Positions 23,901 to 35,009 of a stretch of 64,000 nucleotides of DNA are shown piece after piece (within the stretch, counting starts at the first letter, position 1; every line of letters starts with the position of its first letter). The translations under genes were made by a program, and so were the position numbers. This stretch comes from Omphiscola glabra (taxonomy: Eukaryota; Mollusca; Gastropoda; Lymnaeidae). The stretch lies in contig OZ024804.1 of the NCBI GenBank assembly GCA_964017045.1, positions 21,208,537 through 21,272,536 of the forward strand, written 5' to 3'. The notes below the pieces were generated by a model. The model saw only the letters and a program-made list of their open reading frames with translations, made no database searches and had not been told where the DNA came from.

Positions 23901-24628
23901 TTTCAATGCGTAACATTTCATTAGTGCTGTTGTGCGTAACACATTGAACCCCCCCCCCCATATTTTCACCCACCCATATTTCACCCACCCACCTATAAGT
24001 CCCGATTTTACCCTTGTTTGAACTTTTGTCTTAATAAATTAAATATTTACACGTATATCTAGCAAGCTTGATAGGGGCGCAAATTTAGTACTTGTCGTGG
24101 GCGCCAAATGTCCTCGGTACGCCTAAAGTCAATCAATGTCCAGCATCACTGTGTCTACACATCTATTGTCTCTAGCACAGCCAGGTTGTCCTAAACACTC
24201 AAGTACACGCATTCCCCGAAGAACATTTCTGCTGAGTTAATTTCTTACACTGAATTAAACCCAGAATTACTTTCAACATTCCTTTTTTTTGTTTTTTTTG
24301 TTGACACTTTGTAATGTTGAGATTTTAAATTAAGCGTATTCAATATTCATTTTCTCTGTTTATATAATCGATTGACCAGGTGACATACTGTGTTTGACTG
24401 GACAGCTGTATTTCGCCCTTGACCCAGCACTCATGCTAAATGAGCCCGGCGAGTTGCTGGGCCACACGTCCATCAAAAGCCATAGAGTAAAATTCTGATT
24501 GTAACAATCAATTCTGTGTTTGAAAGGCTTGACCGTTTGAACACGCTGGAATTCCAAGGGGCATAACAATGATTTTTTGTAAGCGTATATGTTCATTCAG
24601 AGTTTCGCTTCTTGGCATGAGTAGTCGC

Positions 24629-24659
<31 letters not shown>

Positions 24660-25944
24660 CTCACGAAAAAGGTAGTCACGAACCCACATAGTATTCAATA
24701 TTGAATCTAGGTAGCCAGAAATAACACTCGGCATTAGGGTTGCCAGAAATCTTAATATATTCATCTATAACAAAAAGTTGGATATCAAGGTAGCGTTAAA
24801 CTTTTACGCCTTAACGTAGTGCTGTTGTGCGTAATACAATGAATGGTGTGCGTGGGGGTATGGTCGCAGCTAGAAGCTGAGCAATGAATAGACACAACAG
24901 GAGGTCACATAGAGTACGACTGCATTTCTTTTCACAGGCCGTTAAGACAAGTTAGCCCAGTCCTGTCTTAACAAGATTATTAACCAAAGTTGTTGTTAAG
25001 AAATCGTCTATATAATCAGAACCTTTGGGTCCATCCAACGGCAAAATGAACTACTTGAATAAACTGATTGACGAGGGGCAAAAACAATGGAAACTTTGCG
25101 TTTATAGAAGGGGATACAACTTATTAGCTCTGTGCAAACACGAAGCGATTCCCTCCCCTGGCCTGTTTTCGCTACACCTCTGTATCAACGTTAGATAAAC
25201 AGCGACCAGTGCTGTACTTATCAACCTTTCTGTGACAGTTGTCAACTCCGCTCCGTGCGCACACAACAAATTTCATCCGGGGGTGTAAGGAGGTGTTTGC
25301 CGGAGCACCCGTGTAAGTGGCGTGATAAGCACGGTGCTGTCCCCTGCTGAACCCGTTGTTAGAGTTAGTATAAATAAAGGGAGATAACACAACTACAGAG
25401 ATCTCAAAACAGTCAGTGTGAAAGAATGCGTCCCCCTATCTTTGCGGACTAAATCGAGTTTTCTTTTCTCAGTTTTTTTTTCTTTCCCTCCCTTCATTCT
25501 TCCTAAAAACAGATAAGCGCACAATTTATTAAGCCGGCATTTTCACACCTGCGCTCCTTTGATCTCTGGTTTCAACCCCATGTGGTCCTTGCGACCTGCC
25601 TGGTAAGTTGTGCCGCTCTTTGGAATTTTTTTTTTTTTTAGAAATCTTTACAGTGCGGAAATAAAATTGAGTTTGAAAACATTTTCCTTATATAAGTATT
25701 AGAAGAGAGTATTTACGTATCAAAAGTCGTGGTGGATATTTCTAGTAAGTGTTGTGCAAAGAACGTGGTGGGCGGGGGGGGGGGGCGAAGGGCCAATAGC
25801 TATGCCTTAATGGACCTAAATCGTATTTTATGCAATAACTATTATTAATTTTTAATTATTTTATCGAAAGCAGGTAAAAATTGAAGCTTTCTTCCGGCAC
25901 AACAGTTGCTCCCCCCCCACACCCCCGCAAACTTTTGTCTTTTG
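23901..25944. other. Spacer with (GA)n and a dispersed repeat copy
   Basis: No gene is seen. It holds a C11 tract (23949-23959), a possible remnant of a GGCGCC-type MITE (24075-24125), the second copy of the 66-bp dispersed repeat (24135-24200), a GA microsatellite (24629-24656) and a G12 tract (25774-25785). Confidence 0.5.
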
Positions 25945-26432
25945 TCTTTTACTCCCCACGTCTCTGTTTTTTACTCCCCACATCCCAGTCTTTAACCCCA
26001 AGGTGCCTGTCTTTTACTCCCCACGTCCCTGTCTTTTACTCCCCACGTCTCCGTCTTTTACTCCCCACGTCCCTGTTTTTTACTCCCCACGTCCCTGTCT
26101 TTTACTCCCCACGTCCCTGTTTTTTACTCGCCACGTCTCCGTCTTTTACTCCCCACGTCCCTGTTTTTTACTCCCCACGTCTCCGTCTTTTACTCCCCAC
26201 GTCCCTGTCTTTTACTCCCCACGTCCCTGTCTTTTACTCCCCAAGTCGCTGTCTTTTACTCCCCACGTCTCTGTCTTTCACTCTCCACTCCCTGTCTTTT
26301 ACTCCCTGTCTTTTACTCCCCACTCCCTGTCTTTTACTCCCCACTCCCTGTCTTTTACTCCCCACTCCCTGTCTTTTACTCCACACTCCCTGTCTTTTAC
26401 TCCACACTCCCTGTCTTTTACTCGCCACGTCT
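25945..26432. repeat. 22-bp tandem array shortening to 21 bp, about 22 copies
   Basis: The unit contains TTTTACTCCCCACGTCCCTG. From about 26280 units lose the CGT step and become CCCCACTCCCTGTC. Forward and reverse frames stay open for up to 219 codons because the unit has no stop codon. Confidence 0.95.
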
Positions 26433-28419
26433 CAGTCTACAGCTAAATGCTGGGCAATTCAGAACGTGTTTAAATCCTTGACATTCACTTCGCTTTGGTT
26501 TGTGTTTCTTTCTGTTTGGGTGTGTGGCAAAATCGTCTAATGGACACGTCAACATATCGAGCTGAAGCTTGGCACATAGACTTGTTGCCGATGACAAACA
26601 CATTCAATCACATTCAATCACCACCACAAACCCTCAAAAATCAGGTGTTTTTTCCTGTTTTTCAAGGGATAGATGGAGGAAACACTGATTTCACGAAAAA
26701 AAAATCTCGTTACAAAAATATCTCAAGTGCGTTTGGTGCGTAATATTTTCTTTCGTTGTTCTGAAATAGTTGGTGAAATAGTTGGTTAAACAAATCTGAG
26801 GTTTCAAAGCGGATGGTATTTTAAAAATATCGATATCATATAAAAATTTTATATAAAGGATTTACAGGGAAAAATTTTGTTTTTTTAAGAGGTTGTTTAA
26901 TTATACTGTAAGATATGATGTACACTCTTTGTCAAAGAAATCATATAGTAGACTTTGTTATATCTGCGTCACTGGAAGCGTTTAAAATGTTAGGGAAGAT
27001 TGGTTATAATTACTTGTATGTCTATGCTCACATAGCCTACATACTCAACCTTCTAAGATCGATTTGTTTTAATATCATCAGTCCCAATAGGGCAAAATAT
27101 ATTATATAGTCAAGTCTGAACTAATAATTCTCTATGTATGAAAGAAAGTATAGTGTAATAGTAAGTTCACAAACGCGCAAAACAAAAATTACCGAAAACT
27201 TCGCTATTTATAAATGAGATTTTTTTTTAAAAAAAAAACACAATTTGTTTTAAATATGGTTCAATAAATCTTCTATGGCAATAGGTAAAAGGGGGGGTGG
27301 GACATTAAAATATTAATATAGTTCAGTGGCGTGGGGAAAAACGTGTGGTAGAATACCTGGGGGTCGGGGGTGGAGGGGGGGTAGGACTAATTCGGATTCT
27401 TATTAAATGCGTTACATAAATGCGTGTATTGTCAAGTAACTTTAGTAGATGGGAATTCCACGAAAAGCAGGCGCCATTGTTTGGCGGGTCTATAAGACTA
27501 AGCTGTGTCGCCATATCACGCTGAGTCGAAAGGCGAACAATATATAATTCCCTATCGCTGCACCAAAACAAAGTGTAAATTTGTGTTCAATAGCAAAGAA
27601 AACTAAGATTCCTGCACTCAAGTGGTTGCTTAAAAACAATGATATTCATTTCATTTATTTATTTTTTTTACCGACATCGAATCAATCTTAATCTGATAAA
27701 AAAATAGACCTATGCTTAGGCCCTATTATACGTAAGTATATTGCAATATGTAAGTATTATTATCCTATATTAGAAATAAATTTTAATATAATAATTAATT
27801 GCCGATCGCTAAAAGGAGATTGATAAATTAACAAAATTATCACAATACTTTGTGTGTTACAATAATTAATTTAAAAGAAAAATTAATTGATAACATTATA
27901 CCAGTTTAAGTATTAACCTCAAAGTGAGATCGCATTTTTGTATAAAAGATACTTTCTTATAGCTATACCTTAAATTAACATGTAAAAAAAAAAAAAATGT
28001 TTGTTTGCCTCCAATTATTAAAGTGTTTTAGTACGCACTTCCATAACGATCGGTAAAACCTGAAAAATCCGTCTTTCATTTTTTTTTTTTTCTCCGCTCT
28101 CAAGTTATAATCCCACAATTAATTGTAAATGCGCCCAGAATATGAAGTCAATATGTTTATTATTTATTATACTTCTTTCATCTTATAAAATTACTTACTT
28201 GTAAAATAAAGCAATATTTTTTTTAATACTTTGGGGTAAAAAGAAAAAAAGAAGGGTTTTCTAAACATGTACTAAAAGGTCTAAAGTCTAAATTAACACC
28301 TCCCCCACACACACACATGCACCCTTTTCCCAAACGTAATAGTTGTGACAGTCGTATGATTGAGTTACATACGCAAAAATTAGACTTTTAGATCTTGAGA
28401 CTTATCAGCAGCAGATGGA
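26433..28419. other. AT-rich spacer
   Basis: No gene is seen over about 2 kb. A G-rich patch lies at 27290-27385, including a single CAGTGGCGT motif (27324) with no partner end. Confidence 0.55.
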
Positions 28420-28672
28420 AAGTAGAGCAGTATGATAGTACGGGGTATGTCTTCCCATGGAAAGTAGAGACGTATGATAGTACGGAGTATGTCTTCCCAT
28501 GGAAAGTAGAGCAGTATATGATAGTATTGAGTATGTCTTCCCATGGAAAGTAGAGCAGTATGATAGTATTGAGGATGTCTTCCCATGGAAAGTAGAGCAG
28601 TATGATAGTATTGAGTATGTCTTCCCATGGAAAGTAGAGCTGTATGACAGTACTGAGTATGTCTTCCCATAT
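28420..28672. repeat. 42-bp tandem array, about 6 copies
   Basis: The unit contains GTATGTCTTCCCATGGAAAG then TAGAGCAGTATGATAGTA. The minus-strand 96-codon frame is an artefact. Confidence 0.94.
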
Positions 28673-29888
28673 TGCTCCGGTGGAACCGGTTAAATCTTTT
28701 AACTATATTTGTTTTTAAAACTTAAAAGACCTGTCAGAAATGAACATGAATTGAATGTTCAATGGTTATAATTTAAATGGATGTAAGAAAGGAATATAGG
28801 GTAGCCCTATATAATATGTATTGGCTGATTATAAATTAATGGCAGTTTAGATATGAAGATATTGTTATCGTATAAAATATTTAAGGAGTCGTTATAATAA
28901 GATGCAGGCTAGAAATAATCATATGATTGTAACTGCATGAAAAGAAAGGTTTTTGATAAAGACAGCCACCATCCCAAATATAGCTATTGAGGGTGGTGGC
29001 CGTATTCCCGGCCCACAACTGTAATTAATCAGACAATGGTCAGAATCCTTGAGGGCTATTCGGTACTTCATCACAGCCCTGATCTGGTACCTGTAATAAA
29101 CAAGGACTGTGGCCGGTGAGTTGCGTGTACACCTTGTTTGGGCCACGGGACTGGGGGAGGGGGGTGGGGGTTCCAGGGGAGCTGGCGGCCTCTTTTTGAA
29201 CACCAGATCGAGCGGGACAGCGGCCCAAGTTGATGAATGTTGGTGGCTTGTCCTGCTGTCAACATCGGATGGTCAGGGCAGTGGCTTGGCTATTGCGGCT
29301 CTGTGGGGATTTTAGTGTGTGTGTGATAGCTGGAGGTGAAAGAGGTCTTTATTGGGTCACATAATTTAAGAGGGGACTTTCTATTTTTATCAACGTTTTT
29401 GGCCGTCCACGGAAAATGAGGAAGTGAAATTTCTCATCCTTCTACAAAATATAGCGCAAAAGGAATAAAATATTTTATATATGTTAACTTTTAATGTTTC
29501 CTGTCTTATGTATGTTTTTTTTTTAAAGAACAGATTCCGTATCATTATAGTTTGATTTGATCTCCAACGCCCTTAGTTTATTGAAAAAACTTTGTCTCAA
29601 TTATTTGATAGGCACGATTTACCCATATCACAGGGCATGTCCAATACAAGAAAGTTTCAAAATGGTTAAAAGGGTTCTAGTTGACCAGGTCTCTTTAAGA
29701 TCGTATCTGGTACATGCTCAGTCATGCTTATCTAATGGAATATCACGCATTGCTTTGTCAACAGTTCAGGTAGTCACTGTAAAATATTAAAATATATTTT
29801 TAAAAGCCATGTTTTGATCAGCTAGTCATTGTTAGATTGCTGCCGGTGTAGTTAAGTCTTGTGGATACTTGATTGTCGGCGTCAAGTT
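28673..29888. other. Spacer with a complex block
   Basis: About 28960-29330 is GC-balanced and non-repetitive (for example CTGTAATTAATCAGACAATG) and is a candidate regulatory block. The flanks are AT-rich. No gene is recognised. Confidence 0.4.
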
Positions 29889-30942
29889 GAAGAGCATTGA
29901 ACCTGCCATTTAAGAACATTGAACCTGCGATGTAAGAACATTGAACCTGCGATGTAAGAACATTGAATCTCCAATATAAGAACATTGAACCTGCGATGTA
30001 AGAACATTGAACCTGCGATGTAAGAACATTGAACCTGCGATGTAAGAACATTGAACCTGCGATGTAAGAACATTGAATCTGCGATGTAAGAACATTGAAC
30101 CTGCGATGTAAGAACATTGAATCTGTGATGTAAGAACATTGAACCTCCAATGTAAGAATATTGAACCTGTAATGCAAGAACATTGAACCTGTAATGTCAG
30201 AACATTGACCTGGCGATGTAAGAGCATCGAATCTGCGATGTAAGAACATTGAACCTGCGATGTAAGAACATTGAATCTGCGATGTAAGAACATCGAATCT
30301 GTGATGTAAGAGCATTTAACCTGCGATGTAAGAACATTGAACCTGCGATGTAAGAACATTGAATCTGCGATGTAAGAACATTGAACCTCCAATGTAAGAA
30401 CATTGAACCTGTAATGTAAGAATATTGAACCTGTAATGTAAGAACATTGAACCTGCGATGCAAGAACATTGAACCTGTAATGTCAGAACATTGACCTGGC
30501 GATGTAAGAGCATCGAATCTGCGATGTAAGAACATTGAACCTGCGTTGTAAGAACATTGAATATGCGATGTAAGAACATCGAATCTGTGATGTAAGAGCA
30601 TTTAACCTGCGATGTAAGAACATTGAACCTGCGATGTAAGAACATTGAATCTGCGATGTAAGAACATTGAACCTCCAATGTAAGAACATTGAACCTGTAA
30701 TGTCAGAACATTGAACCTGCAATGTAAGAGCATTGAACCTGTAATGTAAGAACATTGAACCTGCAATGTAAGAGCATTGAACCTGTAATGTAAGAACATT
30801 GAACCTCCAATGTAAGAACATTGAACCTGCAATGTAAGAGCATTGAACCTGTAATGTAAGAACATTGAACCTGCGATGCAAGAACATTGAACCTGTAATG
30901 TCAGAACATTGACCTGGCGATGCAAGAACTTTGAACCTGTGG
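29889..30942. repeat. 22-bp tandem array, about 47 copies, with 286-bp higher-order repeat
   Basis: The unit contains TAAGAACATTGAACCTGCGA. The marker ACCTGTAATGTCAG occurs at 30187, 30473 and 30891, spacings of 286 (13 x 22) and 418 (19 x 22). Minus-strand frames up to 195 codons are array artefacts. Confidence 0.96.
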
Positions 30943-31805
30943 TGTTCAGTCCCCCACTGTTTAGCTAAGCCTATCACGTTGGTCCAGAACGAAGTCAATA
31001 ATTTAGGCGGCCACCGACTTGGCCGTGAAAGGTCGGTGTCTCCAGGTGATGGACGGCCAGGAGGAGCCACGGACTAATCACCTCATCGTCCATGCTCCTG
31101 TTACGTCCGCGCCTGTCGCCACTGGCCCGGTGGTTGGCGGGTCGCGAGGGTCTAGGGATGGTGTTTAATGAATGGACTGAAGATTAATTAAACACTACAA
31201 GGGGGGAGATTAATGAAACTGTACATCGTTGTTCATAACGCAATTACGTCCGGTAACTCTCGACCAAATGGCGGGAGGGCTTTCATCAAAGGTAACTCTA
31301 AGATCAAAGGTTGTGAGACGAAAGTAATTGCCCCTTATGAGAATTATTAATGCAGGCGATGAAAACGTGGTGCCTTGTTCCCGGTTAATTATTTAGTTTG
31401 AGGAGCTCGCGCTTGACCCAGCCACTCCCAGTTACATGGACAACATTACGTGGTTGGGGGAGGGGGTTGGGGGGGGGGGTTTGGAGGGCGGTGATGTGAT
31501 GTTTTGATTAACTCTGAAATGTGTTCACCCGGGCGTTGGGGGCGGGAGAGTAGGGGTAGAGGGAGGGTGTTGTTGTTCATCTTGTGTCTTTGCATCCTGT
31601 TTATCTGTAGGCTATTTGAGGATGACGAAAATAAGCATACAACAATTCTAAATGGGGGAGGGGGGCGGGCGGGGGATGGAGTGGGCCATGTCAATAGGCG
31701 TAGGACCTTAAGAATTAAATCAAGTCAATTGATTTTAAAACATTAATTTACTGCCAGGGACACACCCATGGCCAATGGCTGAAGATATACGGAAAAGATG
31801 GCGTA
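30943..31805. other. Complex block, candidate regulatory element, then G-rich stretch
   Basis: About 30950-31440 is non-repetitive, GC-balanced and has several homeodomain-type cores (ATTAATTAAAC, GGTTAATTATTTAG, AGATTAATGAAA). About 31450-31680 is G-rich with long G runs. No coding sequence is recognised. Confidence 0.4.
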
Positions 31806-32095
31806 TCCGGAAATTTGATCGAAAGAAATTTCGTCGACGGAAAATTGATTGACGAAAATTTGATCGAAAGGAAATTTGGTCGAATGGTTTTTTTAGATTA
31901 CACGTTAAAATTTTGCGTCAAATTTCTTTTTGAACGCATTGTTTTTTTTACTGTATGGGATAGTGCGTTCAAAAAGAAATTTGGCGAAAACTTTAACGTG
32001 TAAACTAAAAACAAAGATTCGACCAAATTTCCGTTCGATCAAAGTTCCGTCGATCAATTTTCCGCCGACGAAATTTCTTTCGATCGAATTTCCGG
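31806..32095. mobile_element. Foldback (long inverted-repeat) MITE, about 290 bp
   Basis: Two arms of about 140 bp are near-perfect inverted copies starting CCGGAAATT and sharing GATCGAAAGAAATTTCGTCG and GGAAATTTGGTCGAAT. A short spacer lies at about 31946-31964. TA dinucleotides flank both ends (31804-31805, 32096-32097), consistent with a mariner-type target site. The inner 24 bp (AAATTTCTTTTTGAACGCA) recurs in the element at 33213-33343. Confidence 0.85.
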
Positions 32096-32106
32096 TAACC
32101 AAAATA

Positions 32107-32355
32107 TGGAGGTAGATAGGGCACACTCCTCGTAAACCCCCAGATAACAAATAACATCACCAGACAATCCCTAGAGGAAGGCCCAAGAATGCATGGAGAC
32201 GTGAGCTATAGAGGCAGACACGCAAAGTATGGGATATACTCGAAAGCACCCAGTACGGACAGCACAGGAATAAGATGAATTAAAATTCTTGTAGACTACC
32301 TATGCCCCAGACGCCCCTGACACGGGTAAAAGACATATAAGTATAAGTAATTTAA
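32107..32355 (+). pseudogene. LINE 3' fragment: reverse-transcriptase tail with frameshifts
   Basis: The translation gives IGHTPRKPPDNK, then in shifted frames ITRQSLEEG and RGRPKNAWRRELYRQTRK, matching the WIGHTLRK...RRGRPRNTWRRDL tail of mollusc non-LTR elements. In-frame stops and at least one shift make it non-functional. It directly abuts the foldback element. Confidence 0.8.
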
Positions 32356-33212
32356 TAAATATGTGGATAGAAATGTCGGAGTTAATCAATCCAACAATGT
32401 GGGCGTGTATATATGAGATTATGAATCTACCTAAGTCGGTGTGGATAAAGGAGTAAATCAATCAAACTATAGCATATGGTGGTGTGGATATAGGTAAATC
32501 AAGGAACCTATGTGGGTTGTGGATGTAAGATATAGTGTGCACAGCATGAAATGACGTAACTGATCATAGAATAGCTTTAGTGCAATACGATGTTTTAGTT
32601 TAACTGCAAACAGTATAGCTTCTGCCCCAATGCCATTGCTTCAAGTAAGTTAGTTAACGTATTGAATAATGTTCTAACTGTGTCGAGTCTCTTTGGTGTA
32701 CAGTAGGAAATTAGCTGTTTAGAGAAACAACAACAAAAAATCCCCAGGCCTTTTGATTTCGTCCTGCGAAGTACATGTTTTATGGTGTAAGTGCAAGAAC
32801 GTAATGTGTTATGGTTGAAATGATTGCAGGATGAACTCACTGAAAGATAAAATGGTTGATTGATTGATGCAATGATTAATTGATGAAAAATTTAATAATG
32901 AAATTGATGAAGGGTGAAAGAAATAGACGATGGAAATTTATAAGTAAATATGAAGACCAATGAGATTAAAATGTATGTCTGAATCAAGTGTTGAGACTTT
33001 TGTTTCAGAGACCACAGCCTGATAATATATAAAATACAAGCTGCAACAGATAGGCATCATGTCTTTGTTTTTTTGCGCACCTTTGGCGCGCATTATTGAG
33101 AAGATCGCTGTTTATGGTGCGAGGCGCAACGCGAAGTATATACAACGAACTGATTTGACGAGTGCGCCTTGTTGTGATAAATAACATATACGAATCATGA
33201 CCGGCAAATGTA
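32356..33212. other. AT-rich spacer
   Basis: No gene is supported. Degenerate units containing TGTGGAT and AATCAATC recur at 32340-32520, and the 81-codon minus-strand frame at 32595-32840 is not recognised. Confidence 0.5.
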
Positions 33213-33343
33213 ATGCTCAGTTCACACGATCAAATTTTCGTCAAATTTCTTTTTGAACGCACTATCTTGTAAAACAAAAAACTGGCGTTCAAAAAGAAAT
33301 TGGACGAAAATTTGATGGAAATTTGATCATGTGAACTGAGCAT
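33213..33343. mobile_element. TA-flanked foldback MITE, 131 bp
   Basis: The ends are ATGCTCAGTTCACACGATC and its inverted partner (18 of 19 match). Inner arms include CGTCAAATTTCTTTTTGAAC. TA flanks both ends (33211-33212, 33344-33345), as for Tc1/mariner-type insertion. Confidence 0.9.
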
Positions 33344-33345
33344 TA

Positions 33346-33588
33346 GTGTCAGTTCATACGATCCAATTCATACAAATTAGCTTCAAATGTTGCGTCAAAT
33401 TTTCTAATTTTTATTATGAACGTCCTAGTTTGTGCATTTTTAAATTAATTTTGTGTGTGTTTTTGTTGACAAAAATGAGAATTTGATTAAATAGCAATTT
33501 GAAAGTTGTGACAAGGCATCACACAAAAATCGCATCAAATATATGAACAAAAATTTGTAAGGAATTTTATATTGTGTGAACTGAGCCT
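33346..33588. mobile_element. Second TA-flanked MITE-like element, about 243 bp
   Basis: The left end GTGTCAGTTCATACGAT and the inverted right end AGGCTCAGTTCACACAAT are diverged versions of the neighbour's end. TA lies at both borders (33344-33345 shared with the previous element; 33589-33590). The interior is AT-rich and non-coding. Confidence 0.7.
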
Positions 33589-33603
33589 TAGTCGTAATTC
33601 TTT

Positions 33604-33802
33604 ACGTGGCACCTCATACGTGGCACCTCATACGTGGCACCTCATACGTGGCACCTCATACGTGGCACCTCATACGTGGCACACCTCATACGTGGCACCT
33701 CATACGTGGCACCTCATACGTGGCACACCTCATACGTGGCACCTCATGCGTGGCACCTTATACGTGGCACCTCATACGTGGCACCTCATACGTGGCACCT
33801 CA
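33604..33802. repeat. 14-bp tandem array, about 14 copies
   Basis: The unit is ATACGTGGCACCTC, with two 16-bp variants (GGCACACCTC). It begins within 15 bp of the MITE border. All forward frames are open as an artefact. Confidence 0.95.
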
Positions 33803-34164
33803 CGGTGCAAAGAGTTTTTCACAGTGTCCTGTTGGAGCCCGGAGTGAACGTCTTATAAAGGGAATAACTAAAGGGATATCGCGAGCGAAATATCCTCACC
33901 TAACTAACAATTTATTGTCAACGCCTTTTTTCTGATACAATATTGTTAACGTCAGGTTTGACCTATGAACTGTAACTACCGTATTGTTGTATTAGCTTTA
34001 TGCGCGTACATATCTTCACGTTGCAAGACTTCAGTTACCAAGTTCTGTCGATCAGTTTGCCAATCTCCCAAACGGAGAGAATATTTTATAAGCTATTTAC
34101 TTCGTCTTAATGGATGACTCATTCTAAAACAGTAAAATATGTTTATATGCCATCATGACACGTC
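33803..34164. other. Spacer
   Basis: Nothing is recognised. Confidence 0.55.
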
Positions 34165-34440
34165 AGTCTATGTAAGCTGCCAGCATATGTAAGCTGCCAG
34201 CCAATGTAAGCTACTATGTAAGCTGCCAGCATGTGTAAGTGTAAGCTGCCAACCTATATGTAACGCTGCCAGCCTATGTAAACTGCCAGCCTATGTAAGC
34301 TGCCAGCATAGTTAGCTGTCAGTCTATGTAAGCTGCCAGCATATGTAAGCTGCCAGCCAATGTAAGCTACCAGCCTATGTAAGCTGCCAGCTTATGTACG
34401 CTGCCAGCCTTTGTACGCTGCCAGCATGTGTAAGTGTAAG
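34165..34440. repeat. 17-bp tandem array, about 15 copies, irregular
   Basis: The unit is TATGTAAGCTGCCAGCC with A/C and spacing variants, including inserted TGTAAGTGTAAGC segments at 34213-34250 and 34420-34445. Confidence 0.9.
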
Positions 34441-35009
34441 CTCCGTGTCGAGTAAAACTGTACCAAACGCAAGTGAGGCCAATGCTGCAGTACCCCACCT
34501 TCAATATTTCATACATATTGGAGAATAACTTCATTAACATTTCCCACCATAGTTCCAAGACACAGATGCTGCGAAAGAAAAGGACTACAGTCACGCTATC
34601 AATCCCTTGCCTTCTCCCTCTTCTGTCAGCTTCTACCGATGAGGTGTCGCGGAAATGTACACTTGGCGTTGCGGAGAGGGGTTCAGTTGACGTCACGCGG
34701 AGGTACAGTTCCCACAAAGTGAGAGGCATCTTGAAAGTTCCCGCAGAGGTCTATAAAGTGTGGATCCATGGACAGCGTGATCTTCCTCTGGCCCTGAAAC
34801 TGGATTGTCTGCAAGTGTAAGCTTTCAATGCAGGTTGATTGACAGGCATTCTGGCCAGGTGGCCAAACCCATTAATCGCTTGATACTGGCTGATAGGTAT
34901 GGCGCCAACAATTTGTCATATGTCATTGTTCTCACGTTATACCCACACCTAATATAATAAGGGAAAAAAATATATTATTTAATTTTCTAGGGCAGTGCCC
35001 CTTGGTTCT
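34441..35009. other. Spacer, GC-balanced
   Basis: Overlapping frames on both strands (34367-34820) have no recognisable product. No gene is supported. Confidence 0.45.

Noticed and set aside
24075..24125. Relic of a GGCGCC-type MITE ending near CTCGGTACGCC
   Set aside because: No CAGTGGCG end or duplication is present, so it is too short to call.
27320..27385. Another CAGTGGCGT hAT MITE
   Set aside because: Only one end motif is present; no inverted partner or 8-bp duplication was found.
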